Position numbers and translations under genes: made by a program. A stretch of DNA of 64,000 nucleotides from Ga0077560 sp046330435 (GTDB taxonomy: Bacteria > Actinomycetota > Thermoleophilia > Miltoncostaeales > Miltoncostaeaceae): NCBI GenBank assembly GCA_046330435.1, contig JAXLST010000007.1:248001-312000 (forward strand), given 5' to 3'. The notes under the pieces are model-generated. The model was not told the origin of the DNA and did no database searches. It saw only the letters and a program-made list of their open reading frames with translations. Shown in pieces: positions 17,423 through 28,443 of this stretch (position 1 is its first letter; each line of letters starts with the position of its first letter).

Positions 17423-18079
17423 TCAGGACCCCGGGCGCACCAGTCCGTGCTCGTAGGCGAACACCACCGCCTGCACGCGGTCCCGCAGGCCGAGCTTGGT
17501 GAACACGCGGCTCACATGGGTCTTGACCGTGGGCTCCGAGATGAACAGCAGCGCGGCGATCTCGGTGTTCGACAGTCCCCGGCCCACCAGGACGAGGACC
17601 TCGGCCTCACGCTCGGTCAGCGCGTCGAGCTCCTGCGGGCGGGCCGGCGGGGAGAGGTGGCCGCCGAAGCGCTCCAGCAGGCGGCGGGTGACCGACGGGG
17701 CGAGCAGGGCGTCGCCGGCGGCCACCACCCGGATGGCCTCCGCGAGCTGCCGCCGTCCGGCGTCCTTGAGCAGGAAGCCGCTGGCCCCGGCGCCGATGGC
17801 GGCCGCCACGTGCTCGTCCAGGTCGAAGGTGGTCAGCACCAGGACCCGCGGGGCCCCGGGCAGGTCCATGAGCCGCCGCGTGGCCTCGATGCCGTCCATC
17901 ACCGGCATCCGCACGTCCATCACCACCACGTCGGGGCGGTGCTCGGCCGCCCGGTCGATCGCCTCGCGGCCGTTCGCCGCCTCGCCCACCACGCGCAGGT
18001 CGTCCTCGGGTTCGAGCATGGTCCGCAGGCCGGTGCGGATGAGCTCCTGGTCGTCGGCGAGCAGGACGCGGATCGTCAT
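17423..18079 (-). CDS. NarL/FixJ-type response regulator
   Basis: The 218-residue regulator has a receiver domain with the acidic pair Asp9/Asp10, phospho-acceptor Asp55 (VVMDVRMPVMDG), Thr near 84 (LTTFD) and Lys near 106 (LLKDA). A LuxR-type HTH follows (LTEREAEVLVLVGRGLSNTEIA, then SEPTVKTHVSRVFTKLG). The start overlaps the histidine kinase stop by 4 bp, so they are a cognate pair. The two membrane-protein genes 79 bp downstream are the most likely targets or co-transcribed partners. Confidence 0.92.
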   Translation of the reverse strand: MTIRVLLADDQELIRTGLRTMLEPEDDLRVVGEAANGREAIDRAAEHRPDVVVMDVRMPVMDGIEATRRLMDLPGAPRVLVLTTFDLDEHVAAAIGAGASGFLLKDAGRRQLAEAIRVVAAGDALLAPSVTRRLLERFGGHLSPPARPQELDALTEREAEVLVLVGRGLSNTEIAALLFISEPTVKTHVSRVFTKLGLRDRVQAVVFAYEHGLVRPGS

Positions 18080-19161
18080 CGCGCGGCCCCGGCGGGGAGC
18101 CTGACCGCGACCTCGAAGCCCCCCTCATCGCGGGCACCGGCCCGGAGGACGCCCCCGCAGAGCCGGGCCCGCTCGCCCATGCCGACGAGGCCGTTCCCCC
18201 GGGCGGGCCCCGCCGGATGCGCGCCGCGCCCGTCGTCGGTGACCTCGACCACCAGATCCCCCGGTTCGAAGCGCACCAGAACCCGGGTGCGCCGGGCCCC
18301 CGAGTGACGCCGGACGTTCGTGAGCGCCTCCTGGACGATCCGGTACGCCGAGGCCTCGACGACCGGGGTCAGCGGATACGGGTCGCCCTCGACCACGAGC
18401 TCCGCGTCGACCCCGCTCGTGCGCAGCTGCTCCACGAGGGCCGGCAGCTCCCGCAGGCCGGGCAGCGGCGCGAGCGTCTCCTCGGCCCGGAGTGCGCCCA
18501 CCAGACGGCGCATCTCGTCCAGCGACTGCCGTCCGGTGTCGCGAATCGCCTCCAGTGCGGTGCGCGCCCTCCCGGTGTCACGGTCGAGCATGGCGTCCGC
18601 CGCGTCGGCCTGCACCACGATCACGCTCAGGGCGTGGGCCACCGAGTCGTGCAGCTCGCGGGCGATGCGTTCCCGTTCTGCGCGGGCGGCCAGCTGGGCG
18701 GCCTCGCGCCTGGCCGAGACGCGGTCGCCCAGCAGCGTCGGGAGCGCGAAGAGCAGCAGGCCGCCGACCACCGCGTCGCTCTTCAGGGGCACGCCGCCCA
18801 GGACCGGCGCGGTGAGGGCCGCGACCGCACAGACGCCGACCCAGGGCAGCGAGACCCTCGGCTCGTGCGCCGCGGCCACCGTGTAGCCCGCCACGCCCAG
18901 CGACAGCCATGCCGCCGTGTCGGGGTAGTTCAGGGCACCGTAGGCCGCGAGGGCGGCCGACACGGTGACCAGCACCGGCAGCGGCCACCGCCGCCGGACG
19001 GCGATGGGCAGGGTGGCGGCCAGCAGCAGCGCGACCCCGAGCAGCCCTCGCGTGCGGGTGTCCGGGTCCGGGTCGGGCGGGAGCAGCGCGACACCCGCGA
19101 GCACGAACGCGACGAGGAGGTCGACGTGGCGGCGGAGCCGGCCGATGGTGCGGGCGCCCAC
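18076..19161 (-). CDS. NarL-type sensor histidine kinase (HisKA_3)
   Basis: The 361-residue kinase has about six membrane helices in its first 150 residues with almost no extracellular loop, so it probably senses a membrane signal. The dimerisation/phospho-acceptor box is RERIARELHDSVAHALSV, with the acceptor His. The HATPase domain shows EALTNVRRHSGA, DDGRG and GLVGMGERA. I chose the GTG at 19161 because a TACCGT box lies 7 nt upstream, the spacing seen before other leaderless starts here, and because residues upstream look non-coding; an ATG at 19251 would add 30 residues. Confidence 0.88.
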   Translation of the reverse strand: MGARTIGRLRRHVDLLVAFVLAGVALLPPDPDPDTRTRGLLGVALLLAATLPIAVRRRWPLPVLVTVSAALAAYGALNYPDTAAWLSLGVAGYTVAAAHEPRVSLPWVGVCAVAALTAPVLGGVPLKSDAVVGGLLLFALPTLLGDRVSARREAAQLAARAERERIARELHDSVAHALSVIVVQADAADAMLDRDTGRARTALEAIRDTGRQSLDEMRRLVGALRAEETLAPLPGLRELPALVEQLRTSGVDAELVVEGDPYPLTPVVEASAYRIVQEALTNVRRHSGARRTRVLVRFEPGDLVVEVTDDGRGAHPAGPARGNGLVGMGERARLCGGVLRAGARDEGGFEVAVRLPAGAAR

Positions 19162-19168
19162 CCGGCGG

Positions 19169-19174
19169 ACGGTA
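19169..19174 (-). promoter_or_regulatory. candidate leaderless -10 box (kinase-regulator operon)
   Basis: On the minus strand TACCGT ends 7 nt before the GTG at 19161, with no Shine-Dalgarno between. Confidence 0.4.
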
Positions 19175-19299
19175 CCAGCGGGTCGCGGCGGGGACGTCCA
19201 CCGTGAGGATGATCCCGCGTGCGACCCGTGGACCACCGCACCCCCGGGCATGTCCCGTGCCGGAGCGCCGGGTGGGATCGGCCCGACGCCCGCGGGCGC

Positions 19300-20298
19300 T
19301 CACATCCGGGTGAGCCCCCCGTCGCCCCGCAGCAGGAACGTCTGGTCGAGGAACCGGGTCATCACCACGCCGGCCCGGTGCTCCCCCAGCGCGGGCCGCA
19401 CGGTCTCGCCGGCGGCCATCGCGATGATCTTCTGCGGGTAGCCGGCGCCGGCCGCCTGAGGCAGCGGGAAGCCGCCCCCGAAGCGCGTGTTGATGTCGGT
19501 GATGCCGAGGATCTCGCCGGCGTCGTCCCGGAACCCCTGGATGGTGCAGGGACCGACGATCCCGAGGCGCTCCACGACCGTCGCGCCCAGCTCGACCAGC
19601 CGGGGGTCGTCGAGGGTCTCGCCCTTGATCTGCTCCCGGCCGTTGCCCTGGATCATCGACCGCGGCACCGCGCCCAGGGGCCGGCCGGACAGGTCGCCCA
19701 GGCAGTCGATGCTGAACTCCGTCGCGTGCGAGAGGTCGGCCTGGATCACGACCGGCTCAGGGATGTAGTCCAGGAAGAACGCGAGCTGCGCCGCGTCGTC
19801 GCAGCGGTGGATGTGGCGGCCCGCGTAGCCGAACACGGCCTTCGTCCGCACCGGGTAGGGCAGGTCCGCGAGGTCGGCCTCGCCGCCCAGCCAGGTGGGC
19901 GGTGACGGCAGCCCGTGCCGCGTGAGCATGAGGTGGCACCGCCACTTGTCCTGGCAGCCGTGGGCCACCTCAGGGTCCGGCACGAACACGTGCCCGCCCG
20001 CGGCCTCCACCAGGTCCTTCGCGCGGGCGAGGATCACCGGGTCGAGGTCGGTGAGCGGGACCACCGCGCGCACGCCCTTGCGCCGGCACACCTCCGCCAC
20101 CGCCGCCCCGTAGGACGGGTCGTCCACCAGCGGCAGCTCCACCACGGCGTCCGCGGCGTACCGGCTGGGGCTCAGCTCGTCGGCGTCGGACACCAGCACC
20201 CGGCCGGTGTGCGGCCCGGCGTCCAGCGCGGCGCGGAACGCGCGGACGATGTCCACGCGCTGCCCCGAGCACGTGAGCAGCACCGATACCTCTGGCAA
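19300..20298 (-). CDS. orphan ATP-grasp protein (CarB-like fold)
   Basis: The 332-residue protein has a pre-ATP-grasp Rossmann-like domain (VSVLLTCSGQRVDIVRAF, VSDADELSPS) and an ATP-grasp domain with the phosphate loop region KAVFGYAGRHIH, a strand pair around YIPEPVVIQADLS, and the metal-binding GITDINTRFGGGFPL. ATP-grasp enzymes ligate a carboxylate to an amine or thiol via an acyl phosphate. The TTG start at 20298 is set by a perfect AGGAGG 5 nt upstream, which sits inside a longer ATG-started frame from 20313. No partner gene reveals the substrate. Confidence 0.75.
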   Translation of the reverse strand: MPEVSVLLTCSGQRVDIVRAFRAALDAGPHTGRVLVSDADELSPSRYAADAVVELPLVDDPSYGAAVAEVCRRKGVRAVVPLTDLDPVILARAKDLVEAAGGHVFVPDPEVAHGCQDKWRCHLMLTRHGLPSPPTWLGGEADLADLPYPVRTKAVFGYAGRHIHRCDDAAQLAFFLDYIPEPVVIQADLSHATEFSIDCLGDLSGRPLGAVPRSMIQGNGREQIKGETLDDPRLVELGATVVERLGIVGPCTIQGFRDDAGEILGITDINTRFGGGFPLPQAAGAGYPQKIIAMAAGETVRPALGEHRAGVVMTRFLDQTFLLRGDGGLTRM

Positions 20299-20378
20299 AC
20301 GGGCCTCCTGCATCTCGGACTGACGGTTCCGGTGCCCACGGGCAGTTGGCTCGTGGACCGGGATCCGCCGCGGAGAAG

Positions 20379-20399
20379 GACCCGGGCCGTACCCGGGTC
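20379..20399. terminator. GC-rich hairpin downstream of the kelch gene
   Basis: GACCCGGG-CCGTA-CCCGGGTC is a perfect 8-bp stem with a 5-nt loop about 90 bp beyond the kelch stop on the minus strand. There is no T-tract, so termination is only suggested. Confidence 0.3.
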
Positions 20400-20485
20400 A
20401 AGGCGTCGTCACGCGCAGCGTCCCGCCGACCCTATCGACACGCGGGCGGGACGCGATGAGCGGCCGGTCCCGCCGCCGGTACCCC

Positions 20486-21589
20486 TCAGGGAGTGAAGAC
20501 CGCCCCGTCGGTGCGGCCGAACCCGCCCCACACCAGCAGCGACCGGCCGGTCCAGACCACGAACGGGTCGATGCGCGACGGGACCGGCGCGGGCGGCAGC
20601 AGCGCCCACCGCCGGGCGCGCGTGTCGTAGGCCAATCCGTTGCGCGCGAGGCCGGCGGGCACCTCCGCCGCCGACCGGCGGCCGCCCCAGGCCATCACGA
20701 ACCGCCCCGTCCACGCCCATCCGGCGAACGCCCGGCCGCCGGGGGCGTCCGGGAGCCGCTCCCAGCGGTCCGTGGAGGGGCGGTAGGACAGCACCCGGCG
20801 CAGCGGCCGTCCGGTGCGCGTGGTGAACCCGGCGACCACGGCGCGGTCGCCGGCCCACACGGCGCGCGCACCCTCGCCGCCACCCGGCACGGGGCGCAGC
20901 CGGCGCCACGCGTCACGTTCGGGGTCGTACGCCGCCGCGGTGCGGACGACCGGCGACCGCCGCGTGCCGGCGAGCCCCACGCGGTAGCCGCCCAGCACCA
21001 GCAGCTCACGCCCGGCCCACACGCCGGCCGGCGCCTGCATGGGCGGCAGCGGGGCGGGCGGCAGGGTGCGCCACCGGCCGGCCGCGGGGGAGTAGGCCTG
21101 CCCCGTGCGGAGGTCCTCGGCGCAGCACCCCCCGCCCCAGCCGATGAGCTCGCGGCCCGTCCAGGCCAGCACGCCGCGGCTCGGCGCGGACGGTGCCGCG
21201 GGGATCGGCGCCCAGGTGCCGGTCGCCGGCGTGTAGGCGGCGTTCAGGTCGCCCCACACCAGCACCCGCCCGCCCGACCACGTGGCGGTGACCCCCAGCA
21301 GGCACACGGGCACGCCGCCCGCGGGCCGCAGGCGCGTCCACCGGCGGGTGGCGGGGTCCAGGGCGGCGGCGTGCACGGTGCACGGCCCGCCCCCGGACGA
21401 GCCCTCCGAGATGACGATGAGGCGGTGTCCCGTCCAGGCGGCCGCCGTGCCGTCCGCGCCGCCCAGCGGGGCCGGCGGGACCGCGCGCCAGCTTCCCGGG
21501 AGCACGGGCACGGACGCCGCGGCGGCCGGCGCGAGGGCGGTGAGGAGGGCGGCGGAGGCGATGAGGGCGCGGGTCGCGGGGCGGCGCAT
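20486..21589 (-). CDS. secreted kelch-type seven-bladed beta-propeller
   Basis: The 367-residue protein begins with a signal peptide (MRRPATRALIASAALL, cleavage near AAAASV). Seven copies of a W-[TSA]-G-x-x-(hydrophobic) blade motif are evenly spaced: AAWTGHRLIV, ATWSGGRVLV, LAWTGRELIG, GVWAGRELLV, AVWAGDRAVV, WAWTGRFVMA and VVWTGRSLLV. Each is followed by a glycine-rich turn and preceded by an x-x-W-x-x-L-P/R strand. That is a complete propeller with no catalytic domain. The start at 21589 has AGGAG about 7 nt upstream. It is divergent from secA. Binding of a glycan or protein partner at the cell surface is inferred. Confidence 0.78.
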   Translation of the reverse strand: MRRPATRALIASAALLTALAPAAAASVPVLPGSWRAVPPAPLGGADGTAAAWTGHRLIVISEGSSGGGPCTVHAAALDPATRRWTRLRPAGGVPVCLLGVTATWSGGRVLVWGDLNAAYTPATGTWAPIPAAPSAPSRGVLAWTGRELIGWGGGCCAEDLRTGQAYSPAAGRWRTLPPAPLPPMQAPAGVWAGRELLVLGGYRVGLAGTRRSPVVRTAAAYDPERDAWRRLRPVPGGGEGARAVWAGDRAVVAGFTTRTGRPLRRVLSYRPSTDRWERLPDAPGGRAFAGWAWTGRFVMAWGGRRSAAEVPAGLARNGLAYDTRARRWALLPPAPVPSRIDPFVVWTGRSLLVWGGFGRTDGAVFTP

Positions 21590-21732
21590 GGGGGGCTCCT
21601 CGGGGACGGGGGATCCGGTGCGAGGACACCGCGGGCGCGGCCGGGCACGCATCGGTGGCGCCCGTGAGACGTCCTCGGGGACGGGCCGGGACCTCAGACC
21701 TGGGCGGCGAGGGCCGATGGACAGGCCGTTGC

Positions 21733-21738
21733 TACGAT
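21733..21738 (+). promoter_or_regulatory. candidate -10 box of secA
   Basis: TACGAT lies 43 nt before the secA ATG, in the 192-bp divergent gap. A second A/T-rich box (GTATAT) occurs near 21755. GAGG 4 nt before the ATG serves as ribosome-binding site. Confidence 0.4.
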
Positions 21739-21781
21739 CCCGAGCATCGTGCCCGTATATCGCCCTACCAGCTGAGGCCCC

Positions 21782-24406
<2,625 letters not shown>

Positions 24407-24416
24407 TCTGAACGGG

Positions 24417-25547
24417 ATGACGCTGGAACTCGAGCCGCTCGCACAGCACGCCGCCCGCCTGCGGGAGCGCGTGGACGCGCTGCACGCCTACGTCGACCCG
24501 GACACGCTGCGGGTGCGCCAGGAGGAACTGGAGCACGTGATGCAGGCCCCCGGGTTCTGGGACGACTCGGGGAACGCGTCGAAGGTCAGCACGGAGCACG
24601 CGTCGGTGCGCGACCGCCTCTCCACCTACGAGTCGCTGGACCAGGAGGTCTCGGACCTCGCCGACCTGGTGCTGATGGCGAAGGAGGGCGGGGAGGGCGA
24701 CGACCCGGACTTCGTCCAGGAGATCGCCGACGGCCTGGCCCGCGTGGAGGCCCAGCTGGAGCGCCTGGAGGAGGCCCGCCTGTTCTCCGGCGAGCACGAC
24801 GCCGGCGACGCGATCGTCTCGATCAACGCCGGGGAGGGCGGCACCGACGCCCAGGACTGGGCCGAGATGCTGCTGCGCATGTACGTGCGCTGGGCGGAGA
24901 GCCGCGGCTTCACGGCGGACGTCAAGGAGGCCCAGGAGGGCACCGAGGCGGGCCTCAAGAGCGTGACGTTCACCGTCACCGGCCCGTCGGCGTACGGCCT
25001 GCTGTCCGCGGAGCGCGGCGTGCACCGGCTGGTGCGCCTGTCGCCGTTCGACTCGGCCCACCGCCGCCAGACCTCCTTCGCGGCGGTCGAGGTGGCGCCG
25101 CTCGTGAGCGACGACGTGGCGATCGAGATCGACGACAAGGACCTCCGCATCGACACGTACCGGTCGTCCGGCGCCGGCGGCCAGCACGTCAACAAGACGG
25201 AGTCCGCGATCCGGATCACGCACCTGCCCAGCGGGATCGTGGTGCAGTGCCAGAACGAGCGCTCCCAGATGCAGAACCGCGCGACGGCGATGTCGATGCT
25301 GCGGTCGCGCCTCGTGCAGCGCGAGATCGAGAAGCGCGAGGAGGAGGCCGCCCGCGCCCGTGGGGAGAGCATGACGATCGGCTTCGGCAGCCAGATCCGC
25401 AGCTACGTCGTGCACCCGTACACGATGGTGAAGGACCTCCGCACCGGCCACGAGGTCGGCAACGCGCAGGGCGTGCTGGACGGGGACCTGGACGGGTTCA
25501 TCCGCGCCGAGCTCGAGCGCCGGGCGAAGGCCGCCACCGCGTCGTAG
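24417..25547 (+). CDS. prfB: peptide chain release factor 2
   Basis: The 376-residue factor ends translation at UGA and UAA. It carries the RF2 tripeptide SPF (VRLSPFDSAHRR) that reads the stop codon and the catalytic GGQ (GAGGQHVNKTES) that releases the peptide. The N-terminal domain is a helical bundle with many Glu/Ala residues. The frame is continuous from the ATG, so the +1 programmed frameshift found in many prfB genes is absent. A leaderless start is suggested by the box built on the secA stop. Confidence 0.96.
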   Translation: MTLELEPLAQHAARLRERVDALHAYVDPDTLRVRQEELEHVMQAPGFWDDSGNASKVSTEHASVRDRLSTYESLDQEVSDLADLVLMAKEGGEGDDPDFVQEIADGLARVEAQLERLEEARLFSGEHDAGDAIVSINAGEGGTDAQDWAEMLLRMYVRWAESRGFTADVKEAQEGTEAGLKSVTFTVTGPSAYGLLSAERGVHRLVRLSPFDSAHRRQTSFAAVEVAPLVSDDVAIEIDDKDLRIDTYRSSGAGGQHVNKTESAIRITHLPSGIVVQCQNERSQMQNRATAMSMLRSRLVQREIEKREEEAARARGESMTIGFGSQIRSYVVHPYTMVKDLRTGHEVGNAQGVLDGDLDGFIRAELERRAKAATAS

Positions 25548-25560
25548 GAACGGGCCCCGC

Positions 25561-26316
25561 TCAGCCGGGGGCGCGCGCGGCGAGCAGTTCCAGGCGGTGG
25601 GGGACGGCCAGCAGGCCGTCCCGGGTGAGCGGGGCGACGGCGTCACGCACCGACGCGCACACCGCGTCCGCGGCGGCGGCGTCCATGGACGGCCCCACGG
25701 GCCCGCTCACGCGGATGCGCTCCACCCATGCGTCCACGGCGTAGCGGAGCGTCACGTCCGCGCCGGCGGCCCGGACGTCCCCGAACCCGGCCTCGGCCAG
25801 CTCCTCCGCCCACGCGGCGGCGGGGACGGCCGGCGACCACGATGCGCCCGGGGCATGGGCCCGCACGGCCGCCGCGGTCGCGTCGAGCACCGCGTCCGGG
25901 CCGGCCCAGTCCATCCCCAGGATCGCCAGCACCCCGCCGGGGCGCAGCACGCGCAGCGCCTCGGCGGCGGCCCGCGGGCGGTCCGTCCAGTGCCAGCACT
26001 GGGCGGCGGTGACCGCATCGGCCGAGGCGGCCGGCAACCCGGTGTCCTCGGCCGACCCCGGGAGGTAGACGGGCCCGCCGCCCAGGGCGCGCGCGGCGGC
26101 GAGCATGCCCTCCGACGGGTCCACGCCCGTCACCGAGGCGCCGGCGTCCGCGAGGCCGCGCGTGAGGGCGCCGGTGCCGCACCCCACGTCCACCACCGCC
26201 TGCCCGGGCAGGCCCGCGCCCGCCGCCGCCAGGAGGGCGAACGCCTGGGGCGGGTAGCCCGGGCGGGAGCGGGCGTACGCGGCGGCCACGGCGCCCCAGG
26301 CGGGGCCGGTGCTCAT
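25561..26316 (-). CDS. class I SAM-dependent methyltransferase
   Basis: The 251-residue protein opens with WGAVAAAYARSRPGYPPQAF and has the SAM-binding motif I VVDVGCGTGALTRGLA, motif II around VTGVDPSEGML, and the later QCWHWTD and LRPGGVLAILGMDW motifs of the Methyltransf_11/25 group. Its substrate is unknown. The start at 26316 overlaps the cupin stop by 4 bp (ATGA), making it the last gene of a three-gene operon behind a zf-CGNR regulator. It ends 13 bp from the converging prfB stop. Confidence 0.85.
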   Translation of the reverse strand: MSTGPAWGAVAAAYARSRPGYPPQAFALLAAAGAGLPGQAVVDVGCGTGALTRGLADAGASVTGVDPSEGMLAAARALGGGPVYLPGSAEDTGLPAASADAVTAAQCWHWTDRPRAAAEALRVLRPGGVLAILGMDWAGPDAVLDATAAAVRAHAPGASWSPAVPAAAWAEELAEAGFGDVRAAGADVTLRYAVDAWVERIRVSGPVGPSMDAAAADAVCASVRDAVAPLTRDGLLAVPHRLELLAARAPG

Positions 26317-26738
26317 CCGCCGAGTTCCGGCGGCAGCGCCTTCGGCCCGTCGGGGTAGTGGAACGCCAGCTGCTCGGCGGTCATCTCCAGCGTGTTGGCC
26401 GCCTCGTTCGGCGCGCCCACCACCAGCCACAGCTGGTCCGCGCCGGTGTCGTTGAACGGCTGGCGCACGTCCTCCGGCTCCACGTACACCGCCGACATCG
26501 GGGGCAGCGTGAGCACCTCGTCACCCACCCGCATGCGGCCCGTCCCCTCCAGCACCACGTAGAGCTCGTGGGTGTCGCGGTGACGGTGCTTCGTGGACGC
26601 CTGGCCCGGCTCGATGCGCCACAGGCGGGCGCCGAGCGCGGAGGCGCCCAGCTGCCGTGCCAGGTCCGTGTTGAGGACCCCCATCTGATTGGAGCGCCGC
26701 CAGTGCTGATCGCCGGCCTCCAGGACGCGGTACGCCAT
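26313..26738 (-). CDS. small cupin-domain protein
   Basis: The 141-residue single-domain cupin shows the metal-binding motif G(X)nHxH...E in QASTKHRHRDTHELYVVLEG and the second motif near PPMSAVYVEPEDVRQPFND. Such small cupins act as sensors, isomerases or dioxygenases. The ATG at 26738 is preceded by a strong AGGAGGGTGAGG site. It lies 2 bp after the zf-CGNR gene and overlaps the methyltransferase. Substrate unknown. Confidence 0.82.
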   Translation of the reverse strand: MAYRVLEAGDQHWRRSNQMGVLNTDLARQLGASALGARLWRIEPGQASTKHRHRDTHELYVVLEGTGRMRVGDEVLTLPPMSAVYVEPEDVRQPFNDTGADQLWLVVGAPNEAANTLEMTAEQLAFHYPDGPKALPPELGG

Positions 26739-26740
26739 CC

Positions 26741-27367
26741 TCACCCTCCTGTCCGGGTGCCCTGCCGGGTCCGGTGGGACCGCACCTTCGCGCGGTTCCC
26801 GCACCCGCTCATCGAGCACCATCTGCGGCGCCCCGCCGGGGAGCCGTCGTAGAACCTCGCGCTGCAATCGGGCGCCGCGCACACCCGGATGCGCTCCCGC
26901 TCGGCCGTGCCGAGCATGCGCGCCGCATCGAGTGCGATCGCGGAAAGCGCATGGCGAACGGGATCCGCACCCGGCTGTTCTCGCAGCACGGGAACGCCGG
27001 CGTCGATTTCGAGCGCCGGTGGCGCGGCGGCGGCCAGCCACCGGCCGATCACGGCCACCGCCCCCTCGGGTGCCGGGCCGCCGGCCACCACCGCGGACGC
27101 CGCGGCGTCGATCGCCTCCCGCAGCTCCCGCGCCTCCTCAACCAGGCCGCCGCCCACGTCCACCGGGCCGGCGAGCAGCCCGGCGCGGCGGAGCCATTCG
27201 GCGAGGTCGTCGGGGCCGCACAGGCACTCCACCCGCCGCCGCCACCGCTCCCGGAGCGTGTTCACCAGGTCGAGCGCCGGGCGCCCCGCGGTCCAGTACC
27301 ACCAGTCCCGTCCGGTGCGGAGCGGAAGCTCCAGATCCTCCGGAAGGTCCCTCGCTCGGGTGATCAT
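26741..27367 (-). CDS. zf-CGNR (ABATE-type) transcription regulator
   Basis: The 208-residue protein has an N-terminal ABATE-like domain (WYWTAGRPALDLVNTLRERW) and a C-terminal CGNR zinc finger: CAAPDCSARFYD, then RRRWCSMSGCGNRAKVRSHR, with four Cys ligands and the CGNR signature in a DNA-binding helix. Family members act as stress-response regulators in actinobacteria. The ATG at 27367 was chosen; a GTG at 27379 or 27415 is possible because a TTATGT box stands just upstream. An inverted repeat at 27381-27400 overlaps that promoter and suggests autoregulation. Confidence 0.85.
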   Translation of the reverse strand: MITRARDLPEDLELPLRTGRDWWYWTAGRPALDLVNTLRERWRRRVECLCGPDDLAEWLRRAGLLAGPVDVGGGLVEEARELREAIDAAASAVVAGGPAPEGAVAVIGRWLAAAAPPALEIDAGVPVLREQPGADPVRHALSAIALDAARMLGTAERERIRVCAAPDCSARFYDGSPAGRRRWCSMSGCGNRAKVRSHRTRQGTRTGG

Positions 27368-27380
27368 CCGCCGTTCCACG

Positions 27381-27400
27381 GTAACCACATAACCAGTTAC
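27381..27400. promoter_or_regulatory. inverted repeat over the zf-CGNR promoter
   Basis: GTAAC-10 nt-GTTAC is an inverted repeat in an A/T-rich island. It encloses TTATGT (27386-27391 on the minus strand), a possible -10 box. The repeat also holds two GGTTA-like direct half sites. Confidence 0.4.
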
Positions 27401-27492
27401 AAACCGGCCGCGCAAGGACTTTCCCCCGCATGGGCGAACATGTCCCGGTCAACTCGGAACCGTTTCTGCGCGTTTCCAGGGGTTTTGTTCCG

Positions 27493-27522
27493 TTGACATC
27501 GCGGTCGCAGGCGCAGTAGCCT
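27493..27522 (+). promoter_or_regulatory. sigma-70-type promoter of ftsEX
   Basis: TTGACA (27493-27498), an 18-nt spacer, and TAGCCT (27517-27522). This is the clearest -35/-10 pair in the window. It predicts a leader of about 100 nt before the ftsE ATG at 27631. Confidence 0.65.
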
Positions 27523-27630
27523 TCGCGCGCTTCACGGACGCCCCCCTTCGCGCCGAAGCACCCGAGAACCACGTCAGCGGTTCCCCCAATCGGCGGCCCC
27601 CTGCGCCGCCCCGGCCCAAGGTCGAAGCCC

Positions 27631-28443
27631 ATGAGCACCGACAGCGCCGCCGACCAGCAGGCGGCACCCGCCAACGCGAGGGCGTCGCGACGGTCGCGCG
27701 ACACCGAGCGCCGCATCGACCGGCGCAGCCTGCTGCGCCCGGGCGACGGGCCGATGATCGTGTTCGAGGACGTGGTGAAGCGCTACGGCAAGGACGCGGT
27801 GGGCCTGGACGGCGTGTCGCTGTCCATCGACGCCGGCGAGTTCGTGTTCCTCGTGGGGGCCTCCGGGTCGGGCAAGTCCACCTTCATCCGGCTGCTCAAC
27901 CGGGAGATGGAGCCCACCGAGGGCCGCGTGATCGTGGGGGGCCGCGACCTGGGCCGCATGCGCCGCAGCAAGGTCCCGTACCTGCGCCGCGGCATCGGCT
28001 GCGTGTTCCAGGACTTCAAGCTGCTGCCGGGCCGGACCGTGTACGAGAACATCGCCTACGCCCTCGAGGTGACCGGCGACAACCCGCGGTCGATCCGCCG
28101 CAAGGTGCCGGAGATCCTGAGCCTGGTGGGCCTGTCCGACAAGGGCGAGCGCCTGCCGAACGAGCTCTCCGGCGGCGAGCAGCAGCGCGTGTCCATCGCG
28201 CGCGCGTTCGTGAACCACCCGCGGCTGCTCATCGCCGACGAGCCCACCGGGAACCTCGACCCGGACACCTCGATCGGGATCATGCAGCTGCTGTACCGCA
28301 TCAACCGCACCGGGACGACCGTGATCATGGCCACGCACGACCGCGAACTCGTCGACAAGATGCAGATGCGCGTGATCGCGCTGGAGCGCGGGAAGGTCGT
28401 CCGCGACGAGCGCCAGGCCCGCTACGCGACCGTGGAGCCGTGA
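27631..28443 (+). CDS. ftsE: cell division ATP-binding protein FtsE
   Basis: The 270-residue ABC ATPase pairs with FtsX to activate septal peptidoglycan hydrolases. It has Walker A GASGSGKST, the Q-loop VFQDFKLLPGRTVYENIAYA, the signature LSGGEQQRVSIARA, Walker B LLIADEPTGNLD and the switch His (MATHDRE). A 41-residue basic, disordered N-terminal extension precedes the usual start (MIVFEDVVKRYG, ATG at 27754). AAGG 9 nt before 27631 supports the longer form, though the shorter is possible. The stop overlaps ftsX by 4 bp. Confidence 0.93.
   Translation: MSTDSAADQQAAPANARASRRSRDTERRIDRRSLLRPGDGPMIVFEDVVKRYGKDAVGLDGVSLSIDAGEFVFLVGASGSGKSTFIRLLNREMEPTEGRVIVGGRDLGRMRRSKVPYLRRGIGCVFQDFKLLPGRTVYENIAYALEVTGDNPRSIRRKVPEILSLVGLSDKGERLPNELSGGEQQRVSIARAFVNHPRLLIADEPTGNLDPDTSIGIMQLLYRINRTGTTVIMATHDRELVDKMQMRVIALERGKVVRDERQARYATVEP

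Noticed and set aside
24417..24520. Programmed +1 frameshift in prfB
   Set aside because: The RF2 frame is continuous from ATG 24417 and there is no early in-frame TGA with a CTT slip site.
26741..27500. Toxin-antitoxin or phage regulator in the A/T-rich island upstream of ftsE
   Set aside because: The island holds the CGNR promoter and the TTGACA/TAGCCT promoter of ftsE; no small toxin-like frame was found.
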